From assembly GCA_015075185.1 (NCBI GenBank), contig JABTUW010000005.1:798396-862395 (forward strand): DNA of 64,000 bases, given 5' to 3'. The notes beneath the pieces were generated by a model. That model was not told the DNA's origin. It saw only the letters and a list, made by a program, of their open reading frames with translations, and made no database searches. This document shows positions 50,819 through 58,855 of this stretch, in pieces (positions within the stretch are counted from its first letter, which is position 1; every line of letters begins with the position of its first letter). The position numbers were made by a program, and so were the translations under genes. This DNA is from Anaerolineales bacterium. Its GTDB lineage: Bacteria; Chloroflexota; Anaerolineae; 4572-78; J111.

Positions 50819-52594
50819 CTACTTTGCTCCCAAACAGACATCATGCAGGTTGATGCGACTGTCGGCGGCGGGTTCCCAATTCTGCACCCGGGCAGAGGCG
50901 GCTTCGGCCTCGTCGGGCAAGATCAGGAAGACGGCGGGTGCGTCGTCATAAACAAGCTGCTGGGCTTCATCGTAGATTTCCTGCCGCTTGGCCGCATCGG
51001 CTTCGGTTTCGCCGGCCTTGGTCAGTTCATCCACCCGCTCATTGCTGTAGCAGGAGAAGTTGCCCCGGCCATAGGGCTGACCTTCGACAAAGCTGGCCCA
51101 TTTAGCCTCGAAGTGGCCGACCGGATCAAAGGCCGAGTCGCCCCAGTCATCCAGATAAGCCTGGCGCTCGCAGGCCAGGAGTTGATCCCTGACCACGCTG
51201 TACTCCCAGAACCGCACCCCGGCGTCAAGACCCAGTTCGCGCAGCATCCCGGCCACTGCCTCGGCCAGCGGACGCCATTCTTCCAGGGTGTCAATAGTGA
51301 AGGCAAAGGTCTGTCCATCTTTATCCAGAATACCATCACCGTCGCTATCCGTCCAGCCGGCTTCCTCCAGGAGCGACAAAGCTCTGTCGGGATCGTAGGG
51401 ATAGGGGCTGAGACTCTTGTTGACAAAGTTGTTGTAAGGCGAGAGCGGGCCGGGCAGCGCCACCGCCCGCCCGCCGTAGATGGCCTCGATAATCAAATCC
51501 TTGTCCACAGCGTAATTGAGAGCCTGACGGACTTTGACATCGTCGAAGGGCGGCTTGGTCACATTCAGTTCCAGCCATTTGGGCTGGGTCCCGGCGGCAG
51601 TTTTGACCTGGATGCCGGGCGTTTGGGACAGGGTCTCAATCAACTCGGCCGGCACTGCCTGGATAATGTCCACCTCACCGGCCAGCAGGGCCGCCACGCG
51701 GGTCGAGGCTTCGGGGATGATCCGGAAGATGGCCCGTTCAACGCAGGCCGGGCCGACCGGTTCCAGGTCGGGCGCGCCGCCCCAGTAGTCGTCAAACCGT
51801 TCCAGCACAATCTGGTCGTCAAGCTGGCCTTCGACAAACTTGAAAGGACCGGTGCCAATAGGCTTATTGATAAAGCCTTCGGTGCCAACCTCCTCAAGAT
51901 AGGCTTGGGGGACAATTTGCTGGTGAACCAGCAGTTGCATGGCCGGGGGCCAGACACCGCTGAAATTGAGCTGGACCGTAGTGTCGTCCACTTTCTCGAC
52001 CGATTCCAATGGGGCGATCAAGCCCTTGCGCGGCGAGGTGTGCGGCTCAGGATAGTCAATCGCGTTCTCTTGAATAATGCGATTGAAAGTATAGACCACA
52101 TCGTCGGCGGTCATATCGCTGCCGTCGTGGAACTTGACGCCCTGGCGCAGCTTGACTTCCAGGGTGGTGTCGTTTACCCAGTCCATCGCTTCGGCCAGCT
52201 CCATGTGAACGCCGCTGGTGGTGTCACGAGTAACCAGCCCATCAAACATGTTGCGAATGACGGTTTCCGACTCGCGGCTGCGATGGTCGGCCGGGTCCAG
52301 GGACACCGGCGGTTGGGCCATGCCCACAATCAGGGTGGCGCGGCCCGGTTCCGGCGTTGCCGTAACCACCACCTCTTTGACCACCTCCACCGTCTCTACC
52401 ACCTCCACTGTTTCTACCACCTCCACCGTCTCGACGACCGTTTTGGCTTCCCCTTCAACTTCCTTGGTCACGATGACAGTTTCGACGACGGTGATGGTTT
52501 GAGGGGTTGGCGCTGGCCCGCAGGCGACCAGAACGCCAAGGGCGAGCAGCAGCAGCGCCGCCAGGATTACATAGTGCCCATTTTGCTTTAGCAT
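50819..52594 (-). CDS. Oligopeptide-type ABC substrate-binding lipoprotein, OppA-like (SBP family 5)
   Basis: A 591-residue lipoprotein: lipobox VLVAC (Cys25), a V/E/T stalk (about residues 33-80) containing exact VETVEV units encoded by three 18-base tandem repeats (52381-52434), then the SBP_bac_5 domain (SRESETVIRNMFDGLVTRDT, LRQGVKFHDGSDMTADDVVY, LPGPLSPYNNFVNKSLSPYP). GGGAGGAAAG precedes ATG 52594. The family binds di/oligopeptides, opines, nickel chelates or glycosides. The C-terminus (SRINLHDVCLGAK) recurs in a relic at 42241-42342. Confidence 0.92.
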   Translation of the reverse strand: MLKQNGHYVILAALLLLALGVLVACGPAPTPQTITVVETVIVTKEVEGEAKTVVETVEVVETVEVVETVEVVKEVVVTATPEPGRATLIVGMAQPPVSLDPADHRSRESETVIRNMFDGLVTRDTTSGVHMELAEAMDWVNDTTLEVKLRQGVKFHDGSDMTADDVVYTFNRIIQENAIDYPEPHTSPRKGLIAPLESVEKVDDTTVQLNFSGVWPPAMQLLVHQQIVPQAYLEEVGTEGFINKPIGTGPFKFVEGQLDDQIVLERFDDYWGGAPDLEPVGPACVERAIFRIIPEASTRVAALLAGEVDIIQAVPAELIETLSQTPGIQVKTAAGTQPKWLELNVTKPPFDDVKVRQALNYAVDKDLIIEAIYGGRAVALPGPLSPYNNFVNKSLSPYPYDPDRALSLLEEAGWTDSDGDGILDKDGQTFAFTIDTLEEWRPLAEAVAGMLRELGLDAGVRFWEYSVVRDQLLACERQAYLDDWGDSAFDPVGHFEAKWASFVEGQPYGRGNFSCYSNERVDELTKAGETEADAAKRQEIYDEAQQLVYDDAPAVFLILPDEAEAASARVQNWEPAADSRINLHDVCLGAK

Positions 52595-52654
52595 ATCTTT
52601 CCTCCCGTATTGATTTGTTTAGCCGGCAAGTTGCATTTGAACCTGTCGCGGAAG

Positions 52655-52708
52655 TGGAGTACTGACTTCAGCCTGCGGCTAATGACGCGGACTAAAGTCG
52701 GCACTCCA
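52655..52708. repeat. Imperfect palindrome between MutL-like and OppA-like genes
   Basis: TGGAGT-ACTGACTT … AAAGTC-GGC-ACTCCA forms a long interrupted hairpin of 54 bases, with an inner GCGGACTAAAGTC-type arm. It resembles another dispersed palindrome family. It sits between the metabolic part and the transport part of the operon and might separate their expression. Confidence 0.55.
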
Positions 52709-52802
52709 GATTTTTGGATAGGTTCCAATTCCCTTAAAAAACTTACCTGAGATCAATATTTGTATCGCTGTCTTTTCACCTCCTTTCCTGCTTTGACGGT
52801 TC

Positions 52803-54911
52803 CTATGCCGGCGCTAAAACGGCCGGTTTCTCCACTACATCAAGCGCGACTAATTCACGGTGCATCACCCGCAGGGCGCGTTTGGGGTCAATACGGCCAT
52901 ACAACCCGCCCAGAATCGAGACCAGGTAGGAGGCGTCGAGCAGCACCCGGCCATTGGGCCGCAAGACCCCTGACTCGCGGGGATTGTACAGTGCGCCCTG
53001 GGTAATCAGGCTCAAATCTTTCAGCAGTTCCCGGTCGCCGCTTTTCATCTTGTGATAGATAGTGCCGCCGATGAGCAAGGTTGTCACCGGCTGGTTAAAG
53101 AAATTAACCCCGTACTGCATAAAATAGGTTTCTGTTTCCTCAACATAGCCAGCGTTGCGCTTGGTGGTAATGGCCATAATTTCTTTCGCCAGGAAGGAGC
53201 GGGCGGCATTCTCCAGGCGGGTCGCCGGCATATCCAGCGGGTGGGCCGAAATCCAGTTCAGGTAGCCGTCCAAATCCACGGTCAGGCCCCAACTGGTCGG
53301 GCTGACAAACTCACTAAAGGGGTCCGCCGGGTCAAGGCTAACATTGAAGAATTTCTCGCTCAGGAAGCGGTTGAGATCACGAGCTATCGCCCCTCTCTGG
53401 TAACGCGGAATCTCTTTGATGTTTTCGGCGTTGTAGCTGAGACCAAATTTTCCCTCCACCCGGCGATAAGCCAGCGGGGTATTGGGCGTTTTCAGGATGG
53501 TCCGCTTGAGGCGTTTGGTCCGGTCGTCACCGGGGTAAACGTAGAGCGGGTTGTCCAGCACGTTAGAGTAGAAGTCGGTGGTCGCCCCACCAATGTCCAG
53601 GGCCATGATGCTGCCCAGGCCCGCCTGGTCGCCGTAGCCCCGGGCCAGCAAATTGATGCCTCGGAAGGCGGCCCGCGGGGTGGGGATGAACCTTTCACTC
53701 ATGTACTCTTCCACCACATCGAAGCCCTTGCCCCGGATGATGACCGTCTGAAACAGCTCCCGGATGACCTCATTGACCACCTCAATGCGGAAAGAGTTGA
53801 CTTCCGGCATGACATTCTCAGTCAGGCGGATGTCTACCTGATTGTCCTGGAAAATGCGCTCGACCTCCGCCCGGCAGTCCTGGTTGCCGGCATAAATGAC
53901 CGGCACGCCATATTTAGTGTAGCCGGCGTACCTGGCCTGCTCAGCCAGCAGGCGGGCGTTGTGGAGTTGGGTTTCGGTGTCACCACCGCTATCCACGCCG
54001 CCGCTGAGGAGGATGATTTCCGGCTGGTCAACCTCATAAATCCGGCGGGCCTGATCGGGTGTCAGTTTGCCGGCGTAACTATTCAGCAGTTTGGCCCCGG
54101 CGGTCAAGGCAGCGAGGTCGGCGGCAAAGCCGCTCTCGTCTTTGACCAGGCTGACCGTGACCATTTTAAGGCCGCCTTTGGCGCTGGAACAGGGCAGCTT
54201 AACGTCGTAGCGGCTCATAGCCGCGTCGAGGGGCTGCCAGTCGCCGCGCTCCCGGCACTCCGGCAGCACCCCGAGACCATCGGCCAGGCCCACGCGGATG
54301 TCGTCGGGGGTGGTGGGCACGTAGCGCAGTTCAAATTCCTCGGTCGCGGCATCGAACAGGCCGATCTTGGTGAAGGTGCTGCCAAAATCCACGACCAGGG
54401 CCTTGAGCGTGTCCAAATCTTGCCGGCGCAGGCCGATGCGCCGCCGGGCTGCCAGCACCATCTCTCGGTCAATCGGCTCGACCTCCTCGACAATGAAGCT
54501 CTCGTCGTCGGCTCGCGCAATCGTTTCGTCAAAGTACCAGGGGAAGCGCTGGCGCACCCGGTCCACCCGCTCAAATTCGCTGTTGACCTTGATCCCATAA
54601 ATCTCGTCAATGCGGCACATGCCGTCTACCACTTTGGTGCGGCAGGCCCCGGTCAATTCATAGCGCCGGTCAATCACCGTCACATGCGGGGCCTGGTACA
54701 GCCCGGTTTGCAGGCCCAAATCCATGGCGTCGGGGCTGATCAGGCCGCAGGTACCGGTGCGGTAATTGTTCTCGTCGGCAAAGGAGAGGAGCATCGCTGC
54801 AAAGTTGCGTTCGGCGTCTTCGTCCGGCTCTTTGGCCCACTCCCAAAAATTCTCCACTGTCACCGGGCCGCGATAGCCACCCAGCAAAGCTCCATGCAGG
54901 ACGTTGTACAT
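52803..54911 (-). CDS. MutL/GlmL-family actin-like ATPase with an extra N-terminal domain
   Basis: A 702-residue protein. The ASKHA ATPase core begins only at about residue 171: phosphate-1 motif ALVVDFGSTFTKIGLFD, LLSGGVDSGGDTETQLHNAR, SIMALDIGGATTDFYS and TTLLIGGTIYHKM, matching GlmL/MutL, the protein encoded with glutamate mutase and thought to assist or reactivate it. Known GlmL proteins start directly with the phosphate-1 motif. Here residues 1-170 (TGTCGLISPDAMDLGLQTGL ... TGACRTKVVDGMCRIDEIYG) form an extra domain that probably belongs to the upstream mutase. The gene start overlaps the mutase end by 52 bases. Confidence 0.85.
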   Translation of the reverse strand: MYNVLHGALLGGYRGPVTVENFWEWAKEPDEDAERNFAAMLLSFADENNYRTGTCGLISPDAMDLGLQTGLYQAPHVTVIDRRYELTGACRTKVVDGMCRIDEIYGIKVNSEFERVDRVRQRFPWYFDETIARADDESFIVEEVEPIDREMVLAARRRIGLRRQDLDTLKALVVDFGSTFTKIGLFDAATEEFELRYVPTTPDDIRVGLADGLGVLPECRERGDWQPLDAAMSRYDVKLPCSSAKGGLKMVTVSLVKDESGFAADLAALTAGAKLLNSYAGKLTPDQARRIYEVDQPEIILLSGGVDSGGDTETQLHNARLLAEQARYAGYTKYGVPVIYAGNQDCRAEVERIFQDNQVDIRLTENVMPEVNSFRIEVVNEVIRELFQTVIIRGKGFDVVEEYMSERFIPTPRAAFRGINLLARGYGDQAGLGSIMALDIGGATTDFYSNVLDNPLYVYPGDDRTKRLKRTILKTPNTPLAYRRVEGKFGLSYNAENIKEIPRYQRGAIARDLNRFLSEKFFNVSLDPADPFSEFVSPTSWGLTVDLDGYLNWISAHPLDMPATRLENAARSFLAKEIMAITTKRNAGYVEETETYFMQYGVNFFNQPVTTLLIGGTIYHKMKSGDRELLKDLSLITQGALYNPRESGVLRPNGRVLLDASYLVSILGGLYGRIDPKRALRVMHRELVALDVVEKPAVLAPA

Positions 54912-56491
54912 CGCCCCCTCTTTAGCTCGCGCTTGCGGGCTTTGAGCACCGGGTCGGCCCAGATGTTGGGCACGTGTCCCTTCTTAAAATCCCAGCAGAC
55001 CTGCTTGACCAGCTCGCACGATCTGATGATGTCTTCGGCCTTGGCCTCGTGGTGCGCTTCGGGGAAAGAGACGACGTGCAGGATGTCGGGCTCCATGTAA
55101 AGTTGGGTAGAGATGCCAAAAGCCAGGTGACCCTTGGCCTGGTACAGGTTGGGCGGAAAGCTGGGCAGGCCGGAGCGGGTCTGGCGGATGATGTGGAAAT
55201 CGTAGCGGCGGGTCAGCGGCTCGGCCAGCTCGTAGGCGGCCTTCATTTTAGCCAGGTCGTCCAGGGCGCTGATCTGGGGCGGCAGTTCAAACATCATTTG
55301 CATGACGTAGTGTTTGATACCCATTTTGAGGGCGATGAGAGCGCACAGTACGTGGTCGGTTACTTGCATGTCGTCGGAGGCGTAGCGCAGGCCCCACTGG
55401 TGCGGATCGTTGATTTCCAGCGGCTTGCCTCGCTCGGCCCACCAGCCGATGGTCTGGTAATGCTCGATGAAGCTGTCGCGGATGGAGATGGGGCCGCGGC
55501 CATCCAATTGGTTGTAAAAGAAAATCGGAACCGCCGGGAAGCAAATATTGAGGTACTCTTCCCACAGGTGGGCCAGGGCCACCAGTTCGTCAGTGCCGGT
55601 GTAGATGCGAGTCATGGGGAAGTTGCCGCGCTGGGTAGCGGCCTTGAGTCGGGCGAGGTCTTGCAGGGTCCGAATAGGCGCGCCGCCCTGGCCGCGCAGA
55701 TATTTGTCCGGATCTTCTTCGCCGCGGATGAATTTGGCCAGCATCTCCTGCGAGGGTTGGTCGGGGGCCAGGGAGACAATTTCAAAGGCGTGGGCTTCGG
55801 CCAGCTTTTCGATGGCGGTCACCGTCGGGTCAATCGTCTCGGCGGCGATGCCGATATGGGCCCGGATAATGGGCCGGTCTTCCCGCTCGCGCACTTGCCG
55901 GATGCGCTCGACTAGGTAATCGGACCACTCCACCTGCTCGACCCGCTTGTTGTGTGTCCGTCGTTGGGCAAAGTCTTCCAGTTCTTCCATGCTGATAAAG
56001 TCGTCGGCTACCAGTTCAAAGAAACCCTGGAAGTTTTCCTTCTTCTTGAAGGCGGCGGCGAGGGCGTCAAGGTCGAAATGGCGCTCTTCCACGGGGGTAA
56101 AGGGGTCTGGTTCCAACGGCAGACCGGTCATCGCCCGGACTAAGTTGGCTGCCGGGCGCAGCCCGCTAAAGGCGTAGCGAATACCGCTCTGGCGGGGATG
56201 CAGGCCGTATTGAGTCGCCAGTTCGATGAACTGGCCGATGAGCTTATCCACATGCAGGTCGCCCAAGCGCATGGAAATACCGACCACCTCCGGGCGAGCC
56301 TCACGGACCTTGTTGACCACTTCGGGGATGGGCACAGCGGGGCCTAGCTTGACGCTGACGTAGCCCAGGCCCTTGTCCTCCATCCAGTCGGCAAAGTTCT
56401 CCACACCCAGGTTATGGACGCATGCCCCAATCGCGCCGACCATCACCCGTCGTTTCGGTCCTTCATGAGGAAAATCCTTTGCTTTAGGCAT
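54860..56491 (-). CDS. Fused B12-binding/TIM-barrel mutase related to methylaspartate (glutamate) mutase
   Basis: A 543-residue protein. Residues 12-120 look like a B12-binding Rossmann domain: VGAIGACVHNLGVENFADWM has the cobalt-ligand His26, with Cys24 where DxHxxG normally has Asp, then VVGISMRLGD (Ser73) and FSGLRPAANLV. From about residue 200 a TIM-barrel-like part (RPIIRAHIGIAAETIDPTVT, LDGRGPISIRDSFIEHYQTI, KPLEINDPHQWGLRYASDDM) distantly resembles the MutE/GlmE catalytic subunit. Expected reaction: adenosylcobalamin-dependent carbon-skeleton rearrangement of an amino acid. AAGGAGG precedes ATG 56491. The last ~20 residues look like out-of-frame read-through: the natural continuation lies in the -1 frame, at the start of the next gene. 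Confidence 0.75.
   Translation of the reverse strand: MPKAKDFPHEGPKRRVMVGAIGACVHNLGVENFADWMEDKGLGYVSVKLGPAVPIPEVVNKVREARPEVVGISMRLGDLHVDKLIGQFIELATQYGLHPRQSGIRYAFSGLRPAANLVRAMTGLPLEPDPFTPVEERHFDLDALAAAFKKKENFQGFFELVADDFISMEELEDFAQRRTHNKRVEQVEWSDYLVERIRQVREREDRPIIRAHIGIAAETIDPTVTAIEKLAEAHAFEIVSLAPDQPSQEMLAKFIRGEEDPDKYLRGQGGAPIRTLQDLARLKAATQRGNFPMTRIYTGTDELVALAHLWEEYLNICFPAVPIFFYNQLDGRGPISIRDSFIEHYQTIGWWAERGKPLEINDPHQWGLRYASDDMQVTDHVLCALIALKMGIKHYVMQMMFELPPQISALDDLAKMKAAYELAEPLTRRYDFHIIRQTRSGLPSFPPNLYQAKGHLAFGISTQLYMEPDILHVVSFPEAHHEAKAEDIIRSCELVKQVCWDFKKGHVPNIWADPVLKARKRELKRGRCTTSCMELCWVAIAAR
54914..54918 (-). other. G5 run at the mutase/ATPase frame junction
   Basis: Upstream of this run the mutase frame ends RELKRG; one base back, the -1 frame continues AMYNVLHGALLGGYRG, which is the start of the next gene. 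A slip on GGG GGC, an indel, or plain overlapping genes could explain the arrangement. Confidence 0.45.
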
Positions 56492-56604
56492 TGGTTTTGC
56501 TCTACCTCCTTAAAAAATGTATTCAGCGAAAAAGCTTGGCTGATAGGTAAAAACTATAGGGCATAAAGCGTAACGAGGTCTTTTCACAGACCATAGACTA
56601 CGCC

Positions 56605-57792
56605 TCACGCCGGCAGGGCCTCTTGGCCTCCCATCACCGCCGCCAGCCGTTCCAGGGTGCGAATCCCGTAATTCTGTGGGGCGCGCGTTTCGGCCAGATC
56701 GGTGCCGGCGAGACGGCCGTTCAAAAGATAGGATCGTTTCAGGTGCGCCTGCGCCCAGTAAATCACCTCGTCAATCGTCGGGGTTGATACGCCGACTAAT
56801 TCGGCCAGGCCGCGTGTCACCACCAGCCCGTAGGGTACATCTTCGGCCAGGTAGCGGGTGGTATAATCAACAGCAAAGGTGTTTGGGCCAATGGCTCGAG
56901 TGGGTAACTTCAGGCCGGCGTAGGCCCGGTTAGTGACAAAGGCGCGCTGGAGACTGCTCTTATCGGCAATAGCTGTGGCATAAGAGCGTATAAGCCAGGT
57001 ATATAGCGGTGTGACTTCCACCGGGTCGAAGTTGGGCAGGTGAGCGGCCAAAGCTCTGGCCAGCGTTTGCACCTCAGTACTCATGGCTTGTAACAGGCCG
57101 GCGGTAAACGGATCAACGCCTTGATAAAAAAGCGGAATAGTGTCCTGGGTAAAGCGAATCGCTTCCCGTCCCTGACCCAGGCCGTACATGATACCGGGAT
57201 GAATGATCTGGCCGGGGTTGGCCAGGGTGAGGACCAAAAAAGAACTAACCGGTTGGAGGGATACATTAAAAAGAGCCGCCAGTTCTTTGGCCAGGCGAGG
57301 GGCCAAAGTTGGGGGGCGGGCGGCCAGGTTGATCACCTCTTTCGTACCCAGGATCTCCACAGCCTGGCCATAGGTAACAATGCGGCAGGCCCAGGGCAGT
57401 GTTTGCAGGCCAAACAGGGTCAGGTCTCGTTCAGCCAGAATTGAATGAGCGGCGAAATCAAAGCCGCTGCGAGCAGGTAAAGCGCCCACGATCGCCGAGG
57501 GTTCCAGAAAAGGGGCGATGGCGCGCAGGGTGGTGTCGTGAGCGAAGGCCGGCAGGGCCAGCAGGACCAGTTCTGACCCGGAAACAACTTCCGCCGGGTC
57601 AGGGCTGATGCAGTGGGCTTGGCCCACGCTGATTTTGTCCTGCTGCAAAACCGTTATCCCCCCGCCAGTTCGTAGCCGCTCGGCTTCATCGGCCAGGGGA
57701 GCGAAGACATCGACTTCCCAGCCGGCCTGGCCGGCTAACCCTATCAGGACGTGGGCAGCATTGCCACCCCCACAAATCGTTAATTTCGGCAT
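56605..57792 (-). CDS. Opine dehydrogenase family (NAD/NADP octopine/nopaline dehydrogenase-like)
   Basis: A 395-residue protein: N-terminal dinucleotide-binding motif LTICGGGNAAHVLIGLAG (residues 4-21), SELVLLALPAFAHDT, and the C-terminal opine dehydrogenase domain with NPGQIIHPGIMYG containing the conserved catalytic His. The family catalyses reversible reductive condensation of an amino acid with a 2-oxo acid; in a catabolic setting it would split an opine-like secondary amine. ATG 57792 lies one base after the RpiR stop (TAAttgATG context), so the two are coupled. Substrate unknown. Confidence 0.85.
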   Translation of the reverse strand: MPKLTICGGGNAAHVLIGLAGQAGWEVDVFAPLADEAERLRTGGGITVLQQDKISVGQAHCISPDPAEVVSGSELVLLALPAFAHDTTLRAIAPFLEPSAIVGALPARSGFDFAAHSILAERDLTLFGLQTLPWACRIVTYGQAVEILGTKEVINLAARPPTLAPRLAKELAALFNVSLQPVSSFLVLTLANPGQIIHPGIMYGLGQGREAIRFTQDTIPLFYQGVDPFTAGLLQAMSTEVQTLARALAAHLPNFDPVEVTPLYTWLIRSYATAIADKSSLQRAFVTNRAYAGLKLPTRAIGPNTFAVDYTTRYLAEDVPYGLVVTRGLAELVGVSTPTIDEVIYWAQAHLKRSYLLNGRLAGTDLAETRAPQNYGIRTLERLAAVMGGQEALPA

Positions 57793-57795
57793 CAA

Positions 57796-58659
57796 TTATT
57801 CGTTCCAGAGGGTGTCATTTTGACGATAAACCGCATCAATGCGCTGCAACACGGCCAGGCTTTCCTGAGGTCGTTGGGTGGCAATAGCCGCACTGAGCAA
57901 GTCAATGAGTGAAAAAATTCCGGCCAGGGAGCGACTGTGGGCCACACCCTCGGTGGCGGCGACAAAAGTATAATCGGCCAGGCGGGCGATGGGGGCAACC
58001 GAGCTATCGGTCAAGGCAATACAGGTCGCACCCACCTCGCGGGCGGCCTGGGCAACCAGCACCGTGTCGCGCAAATAGCGCCAGATGCTAACGACCATCA
58101 CCAGATCCCGGCGGGTCAGTTGAGAGATCTCCAACGCCTGGGCCGCTCCGCCATTTAAACAGACCCGCGCCGAAAAACCGAGTACGGTCAAGGCGTGTTC
58201 GGCCAGGACTGCTGCCGCCGCCGATAGGCCGCCAGCAAAAATGCGGATTTGCTCGGCCTGGATGATTGCGCTGGCGGCGGCGGTCAAATCGGCGTGGTTG
58301 ACCTGGCTCATTGTCTGTTCGATGTTTTGGGAGTTCACTCGGACTACCTGAGTGGGGAGGCTTTTTATCTGGCTACCATTAGCCATACGGTCGGTCAATT
58401 TTTGGACGGCGGTACGATACTGGGGAAATTGGGCACGGATCGTCGCCTGCAAATCGGTATAACCTTCAAAACCCAGGGTGCGGCAAAAGCGGACGACGGT
58501 GGCAGCGCTGGCTTCAGCTCGCTCGGCCACTTCACTGGCCGAGGCAAAGGCGACGATATCCTCGTGATCGAGGAAAAAACGAGCCAGCCGCCGTTGTTTG
58601 AGAGGAAGGGTTTCAAACATCGCCAGAATATGTTCGCGCATATTTGGGGGAGGTGGCAT
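57796..58659 (-). CDS. RpiR family regulator of the mutase/Opp gene run
   Basis: A 287-residue protein with HTH_6 (LPLKQRRLARFFLDHEDIVA...EASAATVVRFCRTLGFEGYT) and a C-terminal SIS domain (IRIFAGGLSAAAAVLAEHAL ... DLVMVVSIWRYLRDTVLVAQ). The SIS motif is altered (VSIWRYLRDT instead of the common iS.sG.t.d), so the ligand may not be a sugar phosphate. It is the first gene of the unit; a 9-base inverted repeat lies about 75 bases upstream. Confidence 0.9.
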   Translation of the reverse strand: MPPPPNMREHILAMFETLPLKQRRLARFFLDHEDIVAFASASEVAERAEASAATVVRFCRTLGFEGYTDLQATIRAQFPQYRTAVQKLTDRMANGSQIKSLPTQVVRVNSQNIEQTMSQVNHADLTAAASAIIQAEQIRIFAGGLSAAAAVLAEHALTVLGFSARVCLNGGAAQALEISQLTRRDLVMVVSIWRYLRDTVLVAQAAREVGATCIALTDSSVAPIARLADYTFVAATEGVAHSRSLAGIFSLIDLLSAAIATQRPQESLAVLQRIDAVYRQNDTLWNE

Positions 58660-58733
58660 AAAAAGCTCCCAGGTAAGATTTTCAAATTAGTGGATAAAAG
58701 CTAATATAGCATAATTAAAGTGATAATGCAACA

Positions 58734-58758
58734 TTCATTTCATTAATTTTGAAATGAA
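58734..58758 (-). promoter_or_regulatory. RpiR operator candidate
   Basis: TTCATTTCA (58734-58742), 7 bases, then its exact complement TGAAATGAA (58750-58758), in an AT-rich region upstream of the RpiR start. The symmetry and location suggest autoregulation and control of the whole downstream run. Confidence 0.6.
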
Positions 58759-58855
58759 ATAATCATTTAACTACTGCTTCATCTTTCGAGGTGGCCTCCC
58801 ACTTTGTCCGGTCGTGTGTGAGGCCTCGCTTAGTCCGAAAGCATGGTATGATCGT

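Noticed and set aside
50780..52591. 603-codon plus-strand open frame opposite the OppA-like gene
   Set aside because: It mirrors the SBP gene exactly, and its His-rich segments are the antisense of the VETVEV repeats.
53052..55100. 682-codon plus-strand open frame opposite the MutL-like gene
   Set aside because: It is antisense to a gene with clear ATPase motifs. The translation is typical of high-GC antisense frames and has no ribosome binding site or recognisable domain.
56492..58855. Search for a cobalamin riboswitch upstream of the B12-mutase genes
   Set aside because: No B12-box-like conserved stretch or the usual multi-stem leader was recognised; only the RpiR-type inverted repeat is visible.
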